Below, in pieces: positions 1-10,085 of a DNA stretch of 64,000 nt. Each line of letters opens with the position of its first letter. The first letter of the stretch is position 1. Source of the stretch: Hanleya hanleyi (taxonomy: Eukaryota; Mollusca; Polyplacophora; Lepidopleurida; Hanleyidae). The notes under the pieces were generated by a model. The model was not told the DNA's origin. It ran no database searches and saw only the letters and a program-made list of their open reading frames with translations. The position numbers and the translations under genes are program-made. Where the stretch lies: positions 1 to 64,000 of the forward strand of contig JAVTVY010025427.1 of assembly GCA_036873755.1 (NCBI GenBank). Reading direction: 5' to 3'.

Positions 1-1040
1 TGTTTCAATATGCGTCTGTGTCGACAGACGAAAAAGCAAACAAAAAATCAGCATGAAAAGAATCTCGCCCAAATCATGAATAGTGACGATTGATACAAGC
101 CACATGTTTTTCAATCATAATAACTTGTTCTCGCGATGTAGGTCAACTATTCATGCTATACATAGTTTACAAGTCTCGAGACATACACGTATAGACCTTT
201 CTATAGAGAGATACTTCCGGGTTTGATGATATACCGTAGGTCTACATCTCAAATTCACTATTTTATTCAGACAGATTTAAAATAGCAAACACAGCGAACA
301 CAACACCCAAGTCCCATATGCCACATATTACACTGCGAAATTTCCTCAGTAGTCCGTCCAGAAGGTATATTTTTTGTGTGGGCACATTTTTTACTAAAAG
401 TGTTCCTAGGGACAAGTTTCTCGTGGACTTAAAATGACAGGTTATGTTTCTAGCTTAATATCATGATGATAGAATGCGAGTAACTTTTGAGTAACATACA
501 TCTCTTTGTTTACAAATTGAAGCACAGTGTTTATGCTCATATGAAACCTTATATGCAAGTAATACTGAGATGGGAAGTGACCGGGGGAGGGGGGGGGGAG
601 TGATTGCGGCCATAAGTTAATGTCATGTCATTTACCCAGATAATTCCCACTGCCTATGTAGGTAATGATAATTGGCGTAGCTTAGCACACACCAGGATGT
701 CACGTAAGCTCTTATTCTTGGTGCAGGCAATAACTGGTCTCAAGTCAAATGGTCCTTTCTTTAATTTGGACTGGAGTTTGTTGTATTCTTCTATGTACAT
801 TTACGCCTTCCTTAAAACCAGCTAGTCAATATTAATTCGCCTCGACGAAGTAATGCGAGGTATAGTGAGAGGGAGAGAGTGAGCGCGGTGTCGGAAGCTG
901 ACCACAATAACCGACTGGTTAAGGATTTTTGTTCAGCGGTTGACTGTATTTTCAGCTAAGAGTTAAGCACCAATGTTCAATTTGCTTGAGATGCAAGTTG
1001 TTTTAATGTGACTTTATCAGATCAATACTCACATGTTTAT
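1..1040. other. Spacer without recognisable gene
   Basis: I see no coding pattern or recognisable repeat. A G-rich run lies at about 582-599. The short open frame at 625-825 resembles no family I know and has no supporting splice or codon signal. Confidence 0.5.
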
Positions 1041-1049
1041 TTCTCAACC

Positions 1050-1345
1050 TGGATTTTTTTTATTTTTTGAAAATATTTAATTTTCAGTTTTCAAATTCAA
1101 ATTTAATTTCAAATTTTCAAATTCAATTTACATTTTCTAATAATTCATTTTGTTTTGTTAATTTCCGTCAGATTTTAAAAATTAAATTAAATTGAAAATT
1201 GAATGTTATTTCAGATTTTATAATTTCACTGCAAATTCTAACATTTCTAAATTTTAAATCAGAATTATAATTTAAAAATTTTAGGATTAAATTTCGAAAT
1301 TACAATTTTAGCGTTTAAAAATTTCAAATTCAAAATTCCTTTTCA
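1050..1345. repeat. AT-rich low-complexity block built on TTCAAATT words
   Basis: About 300 bases are almost entirely variants of TTCAAATT, AAATTTAA and their complements, with very little G or C. It behaves as a degenerate short-period satellite. No coding capacity. Confidence 0.7.
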
Positions 1346-2665
1346 TGGGCCACGTCCTCATGTAACAGTGTCTTTCAAACTTCTATTATCTCCAAATTAT
1401 GCAGCAGTTTTCTCCATATCCTGCTTTATGTAGCCCTAGAGCTGCCATCCCGAAGTGTACACCCAAAAGGAAGTACACACAAGGCGAGTTTGTTCAATAG
1501 CATTACAAATATTTGTTCTATTATTAGGCAAATTAGATACATGACAACCTATTTTTTACTGCCATATGTTTGTGATATATATGTAAATTGGATTTTGTTG
1601 AATTCATTATGTAAACTGATTATTGAGCAAAAACGACCTTTTTACCATCATTCCAGAGAGCGGGATCTCCCAAACCCATTTAAACTGAATAGCATATTTA
1701 AATTTGTGACAAAAATTATGAGACCGTCTCATATATACCATTATACGATCGTTCATACAGATATGCTAGATCCTATATCAGTATTCTCTAGTTCCAGTCG
1801 GACAGAGGCTACCTTTGAAAAAAGGGTAAGTGCTATTTTGGTTTTAAAATTCCGATCAAGGGGAGTCGCAAAGCTTTTTAAAATAATTCGGAATTTGAAA
1901 TGTTAAATACTAAAATTGATATGGAATACAATTTCCTGGCCTTTGAAATAAAGATCGAATACAACAGATTGACATTTTCCAGTATTTATGGCCAGAATTC
2001 AGATATCCCTGTTGTGTTCATTAAAATCATCCCTGGCACCATAACAACTTTTGAAATCTCATCATACATAATTTGTAGCGATTGAAACTAGTAGCCAGGC
2101 ATCGGCATGAGTGGCATCAAAGCATTTTGTGAGGTTAATTCACTGTACGCGCAAGCACTATATATATTTCATGTACCGCGGTCGTTCTATGCTGCAGATT
2201 TATTCATGACATTCGGAGTATGTCTCAAACAAAGGCTTGTTTTCCCATGTAATGCGATACCTGTTTCAAATATGCAACAGTGTACTTGGGATGAGAAGCA
2301 CTACAGGAAAGTACATGTTGTTCCCAAAGGCAAATTCGGTAGTTATCGATTCGGAACAAAGGATATCTCAACTCAAGGTTTGCCGGGTCTTGAAACAGGA
2401 AGACGTGTATACACAAATCTACATTTATTCACACTTGAGGAGGGTGACGTAGACAGATATGGGCAGCAGTTTACTGTAACAAAATGAAAATACAATAATA
2501 TATTACACATATTTCAGACGTCCTTCCTCAAGAAAGACAACACCGGTATGGTAAAATGTACAAACAACCACATGCCCAACAACAGTAGAATGCCAGTATT
2601 TTCGATATTTTGGGATTATACTAACTAAAATACTGTTATTCGATCTCTTTCTAAATGCCAACAAA
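1346..2665. other. Unrecognised spacer with two moderate open frames
   Basis: Open frames at 1490-1906 and 2107-2487 (138 and 126 codons) have no domain I recognise, no signal peptide and no convincing splice sites. The region is AT-rich. I do not call either as a gene, but the second has a less biased composition and could be an exon or a decayed element. Confidence 0.4.
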
Positions 2666-2674
2666 TATATTTTA

Positions 2675-3825
2675 ACCCTACCAGGACATGGTGGCCATTA
2701 CGCCCCCTACCAAACGTTCTCCCCTCTCTCCGAAACGTCAAAAAAATGAAAACTGACCCTCGGTGACGTTTTAGTTTATGATATTGGGGTGATCTTGACC
2801 CTATTTGCATAAATCCCCGATCCGAGGATCATGGTAAAAGTCAAGATGGCGGCCATGTAGGGTACTAGAAAAGTGACATTTTCGTCAGTTTCTCAATATT
2901 TCTGCTTTTTTTGGAGTAAAATATTGCAAAGTCTACTTTCTTTCACATCGGACTATTATTTACTAATTTATCTTCCGGTTTTTCCAAGAAAACACATAAA
3001 CAAAAATTCTAAAATTCCTACCACAAAATCGACCAAAAAATGACTGTTTGGAAGATAACGTCACTTTGACGTCATCAAAGCGGCCATCTTTTTTTTATTT
3101 TTACAGTTTCTGATAGAGCTCGACCCAAGGGTATGGTGTGGTAAGTTGTGCCCCCGTAGCTCAAGGGATAATACAAATATTTAGAGTGGTTGGGCGAAAT
3201 GCCTGGACAGATTCCAAAAAGCCCAGGTCAGATAGAGTTCCCCCACCTGGCCGGGGGGGGGGCGAAATGATCCCCCTACCAAACTTTCTGCGCTATCTCC
3301 GGAACGACAAAAAACAGAGAGCTGAAACTTTGTGACTTTATAGTTTATCATATTGGGGTTATTTTGAACCTATCTGCATGACATCCCGAGGAGAGGATCA
3401 TGGGTAAATTCAAGATGACGGCCATGTGGGGTGATGTTTTTGTCATATTTCTTCAAAATTTCAGTTTTTCTGCGATGAAAAGTGGACAAAAACTATTTTA
3501 TTAGACATCACATTAATATTTACTAATTTACCATGCTGTTTTTTGCGAAGAAATTGCATAAATAAAAAATTCGGGAAATCTGACGGAAAAATCGACCAAA
3601 AGATGCCGTTTTTGAAAATGACGTCACTGTGACGTCATCAAAGCGGCCACCTTGGATTTTTTTTTGCATTTTCTGATAGAGCTTGACCCAAGGGTATAGT
3701 GTGGTAAGTTTCAGCCCCCTAGCCCAAGGGGTAAGACAAATAATTAGGAGGGCCGAAATGCCCCCCCCCCCTCCCCACCAGGCCACGACAGGTCCCAAAA
3801 AGCCCAGGCCAGATAGGGTTAACAT
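2675..3825. repeat. Tandem dimer of a ~570 bp dispersed repeat
   Basis: Two diverged copies follow one another (about 2700-3267 and 3268-3825). Shared landmarks in the same order are a CCCCCTACCAAAC start, 'TTTATGATATTGGGGT', an AAGATGGCGGCCATGT-like core, 'GACGTCATCAAAGCGGCCA', 'GAGCTTGACCCAAGGGTAT' and a GC-rich tail with C/G homopolymers. A third, partial copy lies at 57340-57728. It is non-coding; short open frames over it (for example 3523-3840) are repeat-derived. Confidence 0.8.
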
Positions 3826-4159
3826 GCAAAATGGATACATCCTGGATCGTATTCGATCAATTGTATCACGTTCAATAATGGTTTTGTCTAATCTTCGGGT
3901 CGAGAAAACGTTGATATGGGCCTTATAAATGTCATATCATACGAAGGTAACATCAAAGTAAGCCAGTATAGACGTACAAATAATTTAATGGTATATACAA
4001 TATCTGTTGTGGTGACAGATCAATGTGGAATAGTTTTGTATTGAAAGTCTCCCCAGGCAACCGACACGAATGTATAATTCATACTTCTTACCCCATATTT
4101 GTCGAAACTATCAAGCAACTGCGCACAAAGAACATAGTCTGAATTTATGCCACTCCAGA

Positions 4160-4457
4160 ATGAGCGTGTTTCCCTATCTCTTCTGTGGAGCTGTTCTGGC
4201 TGTGATTATTTGTTCTGCTCTCGGAGCATCGAAAAGTGTGAGTGAATTCGATCAAAAGGACATGCGAACTTCTGCAAGACTACGAACAAACGGCGAACCT
4301 CGCATCTATTGTCACGTTCAGTGTTTAAAAGACAGAAACTGCATGTCGTTTTTCTACGACTCTATTACGAGAACATGTCTCATTCATGGGGTAGTTTTCT
4401 TCACACCAGATGACGGTGAGTTGTCTCCCGGGAGCCGATATTACAGACCAGTTCTAG
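4160..4457 (+). CDS. Probable secreted PAN/apple-like protein, first coding exon
   Basis: Reading from the ATG at 4160, the exon encodes a classic signal peptide (MSVFPYLFCGAVLAVIICSA..., about 22-26 residues) and then a cysteine-bearing segment with the CxxxC...C spacing and 'CMSFFYDSITRTC' pattern of PAN/apple domains, which are extracellular adhesion or binding modules. The frame stays open upstream of 4160, but the hydrophobic leader fixes the likely start. The exon probably ends at a strong donor, AG|GTACGT, after 4457, leaving phase 1. Reading through would end after only 9 more codons. The matching acceptor is at 4798-4799 (next entry). The full gene is not visible here. Function is unknown beyond secretion. 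Signal peptide and PAN-like spacing are seen in the sequence; the gene model is inference. Confidence 0.6.
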
Positions 4458-4799
4458 GTACGTACAATCATTACTCGCCTTAGAAATATCCATTTGATCA
4501 TCCATTTAGTGAAATAATGACGTGATGTCAGAATTTCGGATTTTTTCTCTATTATAAAACGAGGAACAACGATAAATTGTTATTGTTATTTTAGACAAAT
4601 GAGCTTGAGCGGCAGGAACAATGAGACATATTCATCGAAAACTTTCACATCGCATCTCTCCGGGGATCTGTTTGTTTCATATAGATACCGAACCTCTAGA
4701 AATAAGACGATAGGCTGACAATTACCCCAAAGGAATTAGCTAAGGACTGAGAAATTTTAGTCATTCCTTTCGTGAAAATCCGCCATCCTCCGTATGCAG

Positions 4800-4912
4800 G
4801 TCCGTACTGCACTCAGTACTTGCCATGCGTGGAAACGGACTGTGCGCCGAGGATACTAGGAGCAACAGCAAGTTTACGGACGACAGAGGAGTCTAGTTCG
4901 AATTATTCCATT
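4800..4912 (+). CDS. Possible second exon of the PAN-like secreted gene
   Basis: An AG at 4798-4799 is followed by an open segment reading (G)PYCTQYLPCVETDCAPRILG..., rich in cysteine as expected of an extracellular protein. The first exon ends in phase 1 with G and this one begins with GT, so the junction restores a glycine codon and keeps the frame. A GTAAGC donor follows at 4913 (phase 0). The polypyrimidine tract is weak, so the acceptor is only moderately convincing. No further exon was recognised downstream; 4913-5670 shows nothing else I can name. Confidence 0.4.
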
Positions 4913-5675
4913 GTAAGCTTACTTTATGTGGAAAAGGTCCGGATGGGAAAGCCTTTTATCCTTGTTAGATGGCAGAGATGAAATGGCGTAGGCACGTCTC
5001 TTCAGCCGAAACAAACTAAAACGGCGTTCGTTGGATAAGAACGTCTTAATTAAAGACACACGAAGGGGGTTTGACTCTTAATTCGGAAAGTTCATGATGT
5101 TGCGAATGTCATACGAAAAAAATAAAAAAAATAATGATACTGCTGGTCATCGTTATGAGAAACCAGCCCTCTGTTATGGTATGGTGTTCGTGCAATTCAG
5201 GATGAGTTACGATGACATGAATAGGTTGATCAATGAACTACGGGTAAAAAGATTCCGGATGAATGATTTGTCTTAGAGTTGGTCATTGATTTGCAACGAA
5301 GTGTTCTCCAACAGGACGTCCAGGATGTATTGTCCTTGCACTTAGACTGGCCCTATTAGGATATCATACAAAATAATTAGTTCTATGGGGATACGGCTTT
5401 GTCCTGACGCACGTGGTCTGTCCAGTCTATCTATGATTACATTGGTTCAATTTCCCTGGCGCGAGGTTTTTGGGCCTGCAGAGTGTTTTCTGAGTCTATT
5501 AATTATGTCTATTAATGGTATCTGTGTACAAGAAAACTGATCGCCGATATGTTAATGTCAGAAGCCGAAAAGCATTCTTTAGGTCCACTGCATACAAGGA
5601 ATATCATTCTTGGAATGTCTCTTTGTAGAGCTGTTTGAATTTCTCGTTAAAAATATCTATGTGAAATTTGGGTAT

Positions 5676-5741
5676 GTGAGTGAGTTAGTTAGGGTTTAAC
5701 GTCGCGTTCAGCGCTATTGCGGTCATATAGCGATGATGCAT
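5676..5741 (-). repeat. Molluscan-type SINE tail, minus strand
   Basis: On the minus strand the segment ends ...ACGCGACGTTAAACCCTAACTAACTCACTCAC, the 3' tail of a widespread molluscan tRNA-derived SINE type. Only the tail is recognisable. It abuts the reverse-transcriptase remnant that follows. Confidence 0.7.
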
Positions 5742-6500
5742 CCCTGTTGGCGGACCTATATCTGTTCTCTTATGAATACGACTATGCGCGGACGCTTTCA
5801 AATTACAACACATACAAGGAAAGTGGGAAGAGGTGCCGACATACTGACTGCATCATGTGACTTCACAGAATAGTCTTCTGGTAAACCTATTCTAAAGCAC
5901 ATACCAAGAATCTAACGATTCGTGATATGTGTTGTATTTCAGGTACGCTTTTATTGTACCTGTTCATGTGGGAACATGTATGATATGACCACACGGCCCC
6001 TTCCATTCAAAGCCCATTCCTTCGCATTCACCAAGTGCTATATAGACATTATAGACAATATAGGCTATATCGCTGTGGATAATTGCTTAGAGATGACGCA
6101 GTGAAGGATATATATCAACCCTAGCTGGATTTGAAGGAAACTACTGATAGCCCTAACGGCACATCATATTTAAACCTATATCTCTATAAAAATGCAGCGG
6201 TCCTTCACTCTCGTCGACTTTACGACAAAAGAGATGATTACAATTTCGACATCATAAACTATCCCAGTGGGATCTGCATTTTACGTATACGCATCTTGCC
6301 TAGTAGCGTTTGCTAGATCCTGTGTTAAATGTGACGATTTTAATCGTCACAAAACATTATTGCAGAACCTTATAAAACAGGACTAAACCACCAAGCGCCT
6401 CCATTCAAAATTTCTCAAATTTGGCGATACATATCGCATGCTGATAGCAAATTACAAGCGCAGCGCGCAAGATTCATGGCAATACGTTTTATGACTTCTG
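5742..6500 (+). pseudogene. Reverse-transcriptase retroelement remnant, copy A
   Basis: Decayed coding sequence of a retroelement polymerase. In order, across frameshifts and stops, I read LLADLYLFSYEYDY (5744-5785), a degraded catalytic box YIDII (about 6039-6053, where an intact one would be YIDD), KETTDSPNGTSYLNLYL (6134-6184), YDKRDDYNFDIINYP (6221-6265) and VAFARSC..DDFNRH (about 6302-6345). The last part is followed by a basic stretch matching the end of the RT region in this family. These motifs in this order are typical of one RT family common in aquatic invertebrates and fish; I do not assign it to a named clade. Several frame breaks make it non-functional. Related fragments occur at 12450-13000, 50540-51040 and 55290-55370, all on the plus strand. 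Confidence 0.75.
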
Positions 6501-7620
6501 TCTAATTCCAATTAACCCGGGACTAGGGGCCGTATGAACCCATGTATTTCAAGATTCTCATGCTGCTCATATGAACAGATGCAATCAAAGCGTAACAGAG
6601 ATATATCCTACTCTAGATAACGACTTTAACCAACATCATATGGATTACTGAGCAGCGATACGGATTTGATATTTTCGGAACATTATGATGTCTTGCCGGC
6701 ATCATTGAAAACTGTTGTCCGCTTCTGTCTTACAAGCCTATTTTGATGTATACTATGCTTTATTTTTTTAAGTTGGTGCTAATGCTGTTATATGAGTTAG
6801 GTTTTTGGATTATGGACACGGACATTCTTTAAAGGACGACGGCTGTGCGCATCTCCGAAACCCCACCCCTGTCTACGGGCCTGTATTTCTCGGACGGTAA
6901 TGTACATCACGTTTCTCGAGCTGAAAAATCGTCGTGTCCCACTCTACAATGTGTAATATTTGTATACTATTCAATAAGTTAATTACTTTGATTAACCAGC
7001 AGTGAACATCGTTAAACGTACTACATCCACTGTTTTGCTTCTTACTGTTTCGTTCCCGTCTATGCGTACACTACTTTTTTACCCACATATATCTGCTATA
7101 TTATGGTAAATATGCATCAACTTATCCCAGTATTTCAAGAAGGGGCTTTTATGCTTACATGAAATGATTCTTTTGGCAAGGCTAGGTTGAAGATATGCCA
7201 TGCACCTCCAGTTAAAATTATTCCGGATAGTTTTAGCAGGCATGGAAAAGTACGAACCAGAAATTTACACCAGGAACCACACTGCAAGTCACGCGTCTCT
7301 GCGCGCAGGGAATTATTTGGGTAAAATTTATCTCGAAAAACCCGGTGTATGAATCCAAAAAATTCAGTGTTTCCATCAAGCAAAACAAAGTCGACGAATA
7401 CGGTTGGTGGTGTTATTGAATTCCAGTGCATTGGCTTGTAAAGAGCACATCATCACTCTCGAACTTTCCGCCCGCTGAATGCCGTACAGCCAGTTAGAAT
7501 AGCAGTAGGGTACAGTAGTCTGAACAAAACCTCATATGACGTTTATATCAAATCAGCAACTCGGCAATTGAAATTCAGCAATATGATGCATGCAACTGGG
7601 AGAATGTACTGTACTTTAAG
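6501..7620. other. 3' flank of RT remnant and unrecognised spacer
   Basis: 6680-6740 resembles 53465-53520 (GATGTCTTG...CATCATTGAAA...CTGTTG), and 6771-6850 resembles 46741-46830 (AATGCTGTTATATG...TTTGGATTATGGAC). These are pieces of the same dispersed family. The rest shows nothing I recognise. Confidence 0.5.
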
Positions 7621-7659
7621 GTGAAATCATGAAACTTGACATATTAATAGTACTTGATC

Positions 7660-8340
7660 GGTTGATTAAAATCTGATAATAAGAAATTGTTCCAAGATGA
7701 CCGCACTTTTAAGATGGCCGCCAATGCAATGGCGCAATCAGCCCTAAATTACTAAATTAACTTCCAATTTGCTGGATTTCAACGTTATAGCAATCAATTG
7801 ACACCATTGTACTACTTGACCTGCTGATCGATATAAACTTGTGATCTGATCCAGTTTATTTAAAATGGCCTCCGTATCCAAGATGGCATGTCAAGTCAAC
7901 TGTGAATAGCCCTTAATTTGCTAAACTCCAAGTTATAGCACAAACATTGGTATTGTTTGCGGTATTGTTTGCGGTATTGCGCTATTTCATTTTATAATAT
8001 ATATCAACATAAAATATGTGTTCTCGTGAATATATTCAGGCATGGTCCCCATATTCAAGAGGGCCGCCAATGTAATAGCAAAATTAACCAATATAACTGA
8101 CTAAACTTGACAGTGAGAACACCAAATTTACCTTGTTTATATTTATATAGTACTTTATTTACTGACTATTGCAAAATGTGTAGCTGTAGCCTTGGCTGAG
8201 TTCTGGAATAACCACCATTTTGCCCCAGACGTACTATCGGAAATCCGTTCGCATCGGCAAATCACCTACAAAATCGGTGAACTCGAAGTTCAAGCATCAG
8301 AAAAATTGTCATACTACTTGACCTGGTAATTAGTATGTCT
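7660..8340. repeat. Degenerate tandem repeat with AAGATGGCCGCCAATG-like cores
   Basis: Similar blocks recur at about 7700, 7870 and 8050: an AAGATGGC/AAGAGGGC core, then CAATG, then a short AT-rich stretch containing 'ACTAAAT', 'CCAAGTTATAGCA' or 'TTGACCTG'. A direct duplication GGTATTGTTTGC occurs near 7955-7975. Non-coding. Confidence 0.45.
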
Positions 8341-8566
8341 GCCTGATTGATGAACGGTTTCCTCGATAATAGAGAAAACGTTTACACATTATGAGTCAAT
8401 CATTCGTCCGGCGGTTCATTTTAGCTGTTCGACTTTTCAACTTTGCAAAAGGCGTCCTCGAAACAGTCGATGATGAAAACATTGAACACTTCTGATACAC
8501 GAATCTGTTGAGAGTTGGCTAAGACAACTTCAGAACCCATATTTCAAATTTATGCAAGAGAGCTAG

Positions 8567-8932
8567 TTGCCAACTCAATGCTGTACATTATCGCCAAACT
8601 TAGACGAGGCTTCTAGACTATGTGCATATAACACGTTCATCTTATCTCCATTTAATTACTTTCCAATTGTATGGCATTTTTATGGGAAGATAAATTCCAA
8701 GAAACTTGTAAACGTACATTATAGAGCTTCGATATTCGTTCAACAGGAATTCAGTAGTACATACAATGATCTTTTAGCTAGAACTGATGTTATCAGTCTT
8801 AAACTCAACAGACTTAGTTGCATAGCCCGAGAGGTATTCAAACTTTTAAATGGCACTCCCCCAATGTATTTATCTGATATTAACATTAAGAACCTAAGGA
8901 GAGATCATTGTTGTTTTACCAGAAGGCACTAG
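8567..8932 (+). pseudogene. Non-LTR retrotransposon (LINE) RT C-terminal fragment
   Basis: The open frame reads AYNTFILSPFNYFPIVWHFYGK...LVNVHYRASIFV...SSTYNDLLARTDVISLKLNRLSCIAREVFKLLNGTPPMYL. This is the thumb/C-terminal region found downstream of the RT domain in jockey/CR1-like LINEs: the 'SxxxY..xxW', 'L..VxxRAxRxV', 'Y.dLL....lxsL..RR...a.evfKilnG..P.YL' pattern. The N-terminal two-thirds of the element, including the catalytic RT, are absent, so it is a 5'-truncated, dead copy. Its 3' untranslated region appears to continue after an interrupting insertion, to about 10080, where TGAAA-type repeats end the element. Confidence 0.8.
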
Positions 8933-8966
8933 ATAATATGTATATCCATATGTACGGAAAATTTAT

Positions 8967-9087
8967 TTTTTAAATTTTAAAAAAATATACTGCATGCATG
9001 GCAAGGGCGGATCTACGGGGGGTCAAGGGGGCCCCCCCGTAGATCCGCCCTTGCCATGCATGCAGTATATTTTTTTAAAATTTAAAA
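8967..9087. repeat. Near-perfect 121 bp hairpin at a hAT-like end
   Basis: The left arm contains TTTAAATTTTAAAAAAATAT, TGCATGCATGG and then GCAAGGGCGGATCTACGGGG. The right arm is its reverse complement, with a loop of only a few bases. The arms include both the transposon-end-like CAAGGGCGGATC and about 35 bp of what looks like LINE flank. Confidence 0.85.
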
Positions 9088-9906
9088 TCAGTCTCTGATC
9101 TAAAATTCTTAGGAAGTAGGTTCTAATGTTCCATGATGTAAAGGTCATCGATTTTTTTTCTGTTAAATATAACTAGAAAGTCAAATGGATTCAGGCATGA
9201 AGTATGATTTTTACAATATCGATGCGTGCTTATAAATGCGAAACAAACGTGAAAATAGAACCATAACTCTGCATACATTATGTTCGAATTTATTTCCTGG
9301 AAAACGCTTAGAACGCATCTCCAGAGATCTAGGACTTCGGAGCTTCCGGGGCCTAGGCGGCCCCTGAACCCTCGCCTGTTGAGCTGTGATGATTTCCTTG
9401 TTTTATCTTTTTGTGAATGAACCGTATCGGTAGGCATATTGGTTTCCCTTCCATGAACTAAATGCCATCGTTTTGTATGTTTAAATATAACTAGAAAGTC
9501 AAATGGATGCAGGCACACTGTTAGAACGATATGGTACAGACACGACAGACCATATCAAATGTGGCCAGAAGAACCATCAGTGCCATGGTCAAACAGCGAT
9601 TTGACCAGAAAATTTATGGTCTGTCGCCTCTGAACCATGGAAGTTATGGTCAAATTGACCAAATCCTTTTAACAGTGCATGAGGTGCAATTTTTTCAATA
9701 TCGATGCGTGCTTATAATTGCGGGAAAATCGTGAAAATAGAACCATAAATCTGCATACATTATGATCAGTTTTATTTCCGGGAAAACGCTCAGAACGCGT
9801 CTCCGGCGATCTAGCACCCCGGAGCTTCCGGGGCCTAGGCGGCCCCTGGACCCTGGGCTGTGATAGTCGCCCCCCCCCCTATGAAATTTGGCTGGATCCG
9901 TCCTTG
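9002..9906. mobile_element. hAT-like non-autonomous element with internal tandem duplication
   Basis: The ends read CAAGGGCGGATC at 9002 and, inverted, GGATCCGTCCTTG ending at 9906, which resemble hAT terminal repeats (CAGGGGCGGATC type). The interior carries two diverged copies of a ~325 bp unit (starting about 9130 and 9450), sharing 'AACTAGAAAGTCAAATGGAT', 'ATATCGATGCGTGCTTATAA' and 'CGGAGCTTCCGGGGCCTAGG'. No transposase is present. I could not find a matching 8 bp target duplication, so the boundaries are uncertain. It sits in the 3' part of the LINE. Confidence 0.6.
9516..9677. mobile_element. 162 bp MITE with CACTGTTA terminal repeats
   Basis: CACTGTTAGAACG opens and CCTTTTAACAGTG closes the insert, giving about 11 of 13 matching inverted bases. 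It interrupts the second internal unit of the surrounding element. The first unit reads straight through (CAGGCATGAAG), so an empty site is available for comparison, and a 2-base CA duplication is consistent. The interior is full of ATGGTC/GACCAT words. Confidence 0.75.
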
Positions 9907-9909
9907 CAT

Positions 9910-10085
9910 GGAATGGACCAAATTGTGGGTGCAGATGTTTTATATGTTATAATATTGATATCTTTATGCAGTTTCATTTTATGTCAATTGTTTAATATTC
10001 TATTATATTTAGTTTTGTGGTCAGAACTAACGTTTTTCTGTATGAAACACTGGCTGTAAATGAAGATTGAAATGAAATGAGGAAG
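9910..10085 (+). repeat. LINE 3' untranslated tail
   Basis: After the interrupting insertion the sequence runs through an AT-rich stretch to '...GTATGAAACACTGGCTGTAAATGAAGATTGAAATGAAATGAGG', a short TGAAA-type terminal repeat typical of CR1/jockey-like elements. It is probably the 3' end of the LINE fragment at 8567-8932. Confidence 0.5.

Noticed and set aside
9002..9906. 8 bp hAT target duplication
   Set aside because: Flanks (ATGCATGG and CATGGAAT) share only CATGG in shifted positions, so no duplication was claimed.
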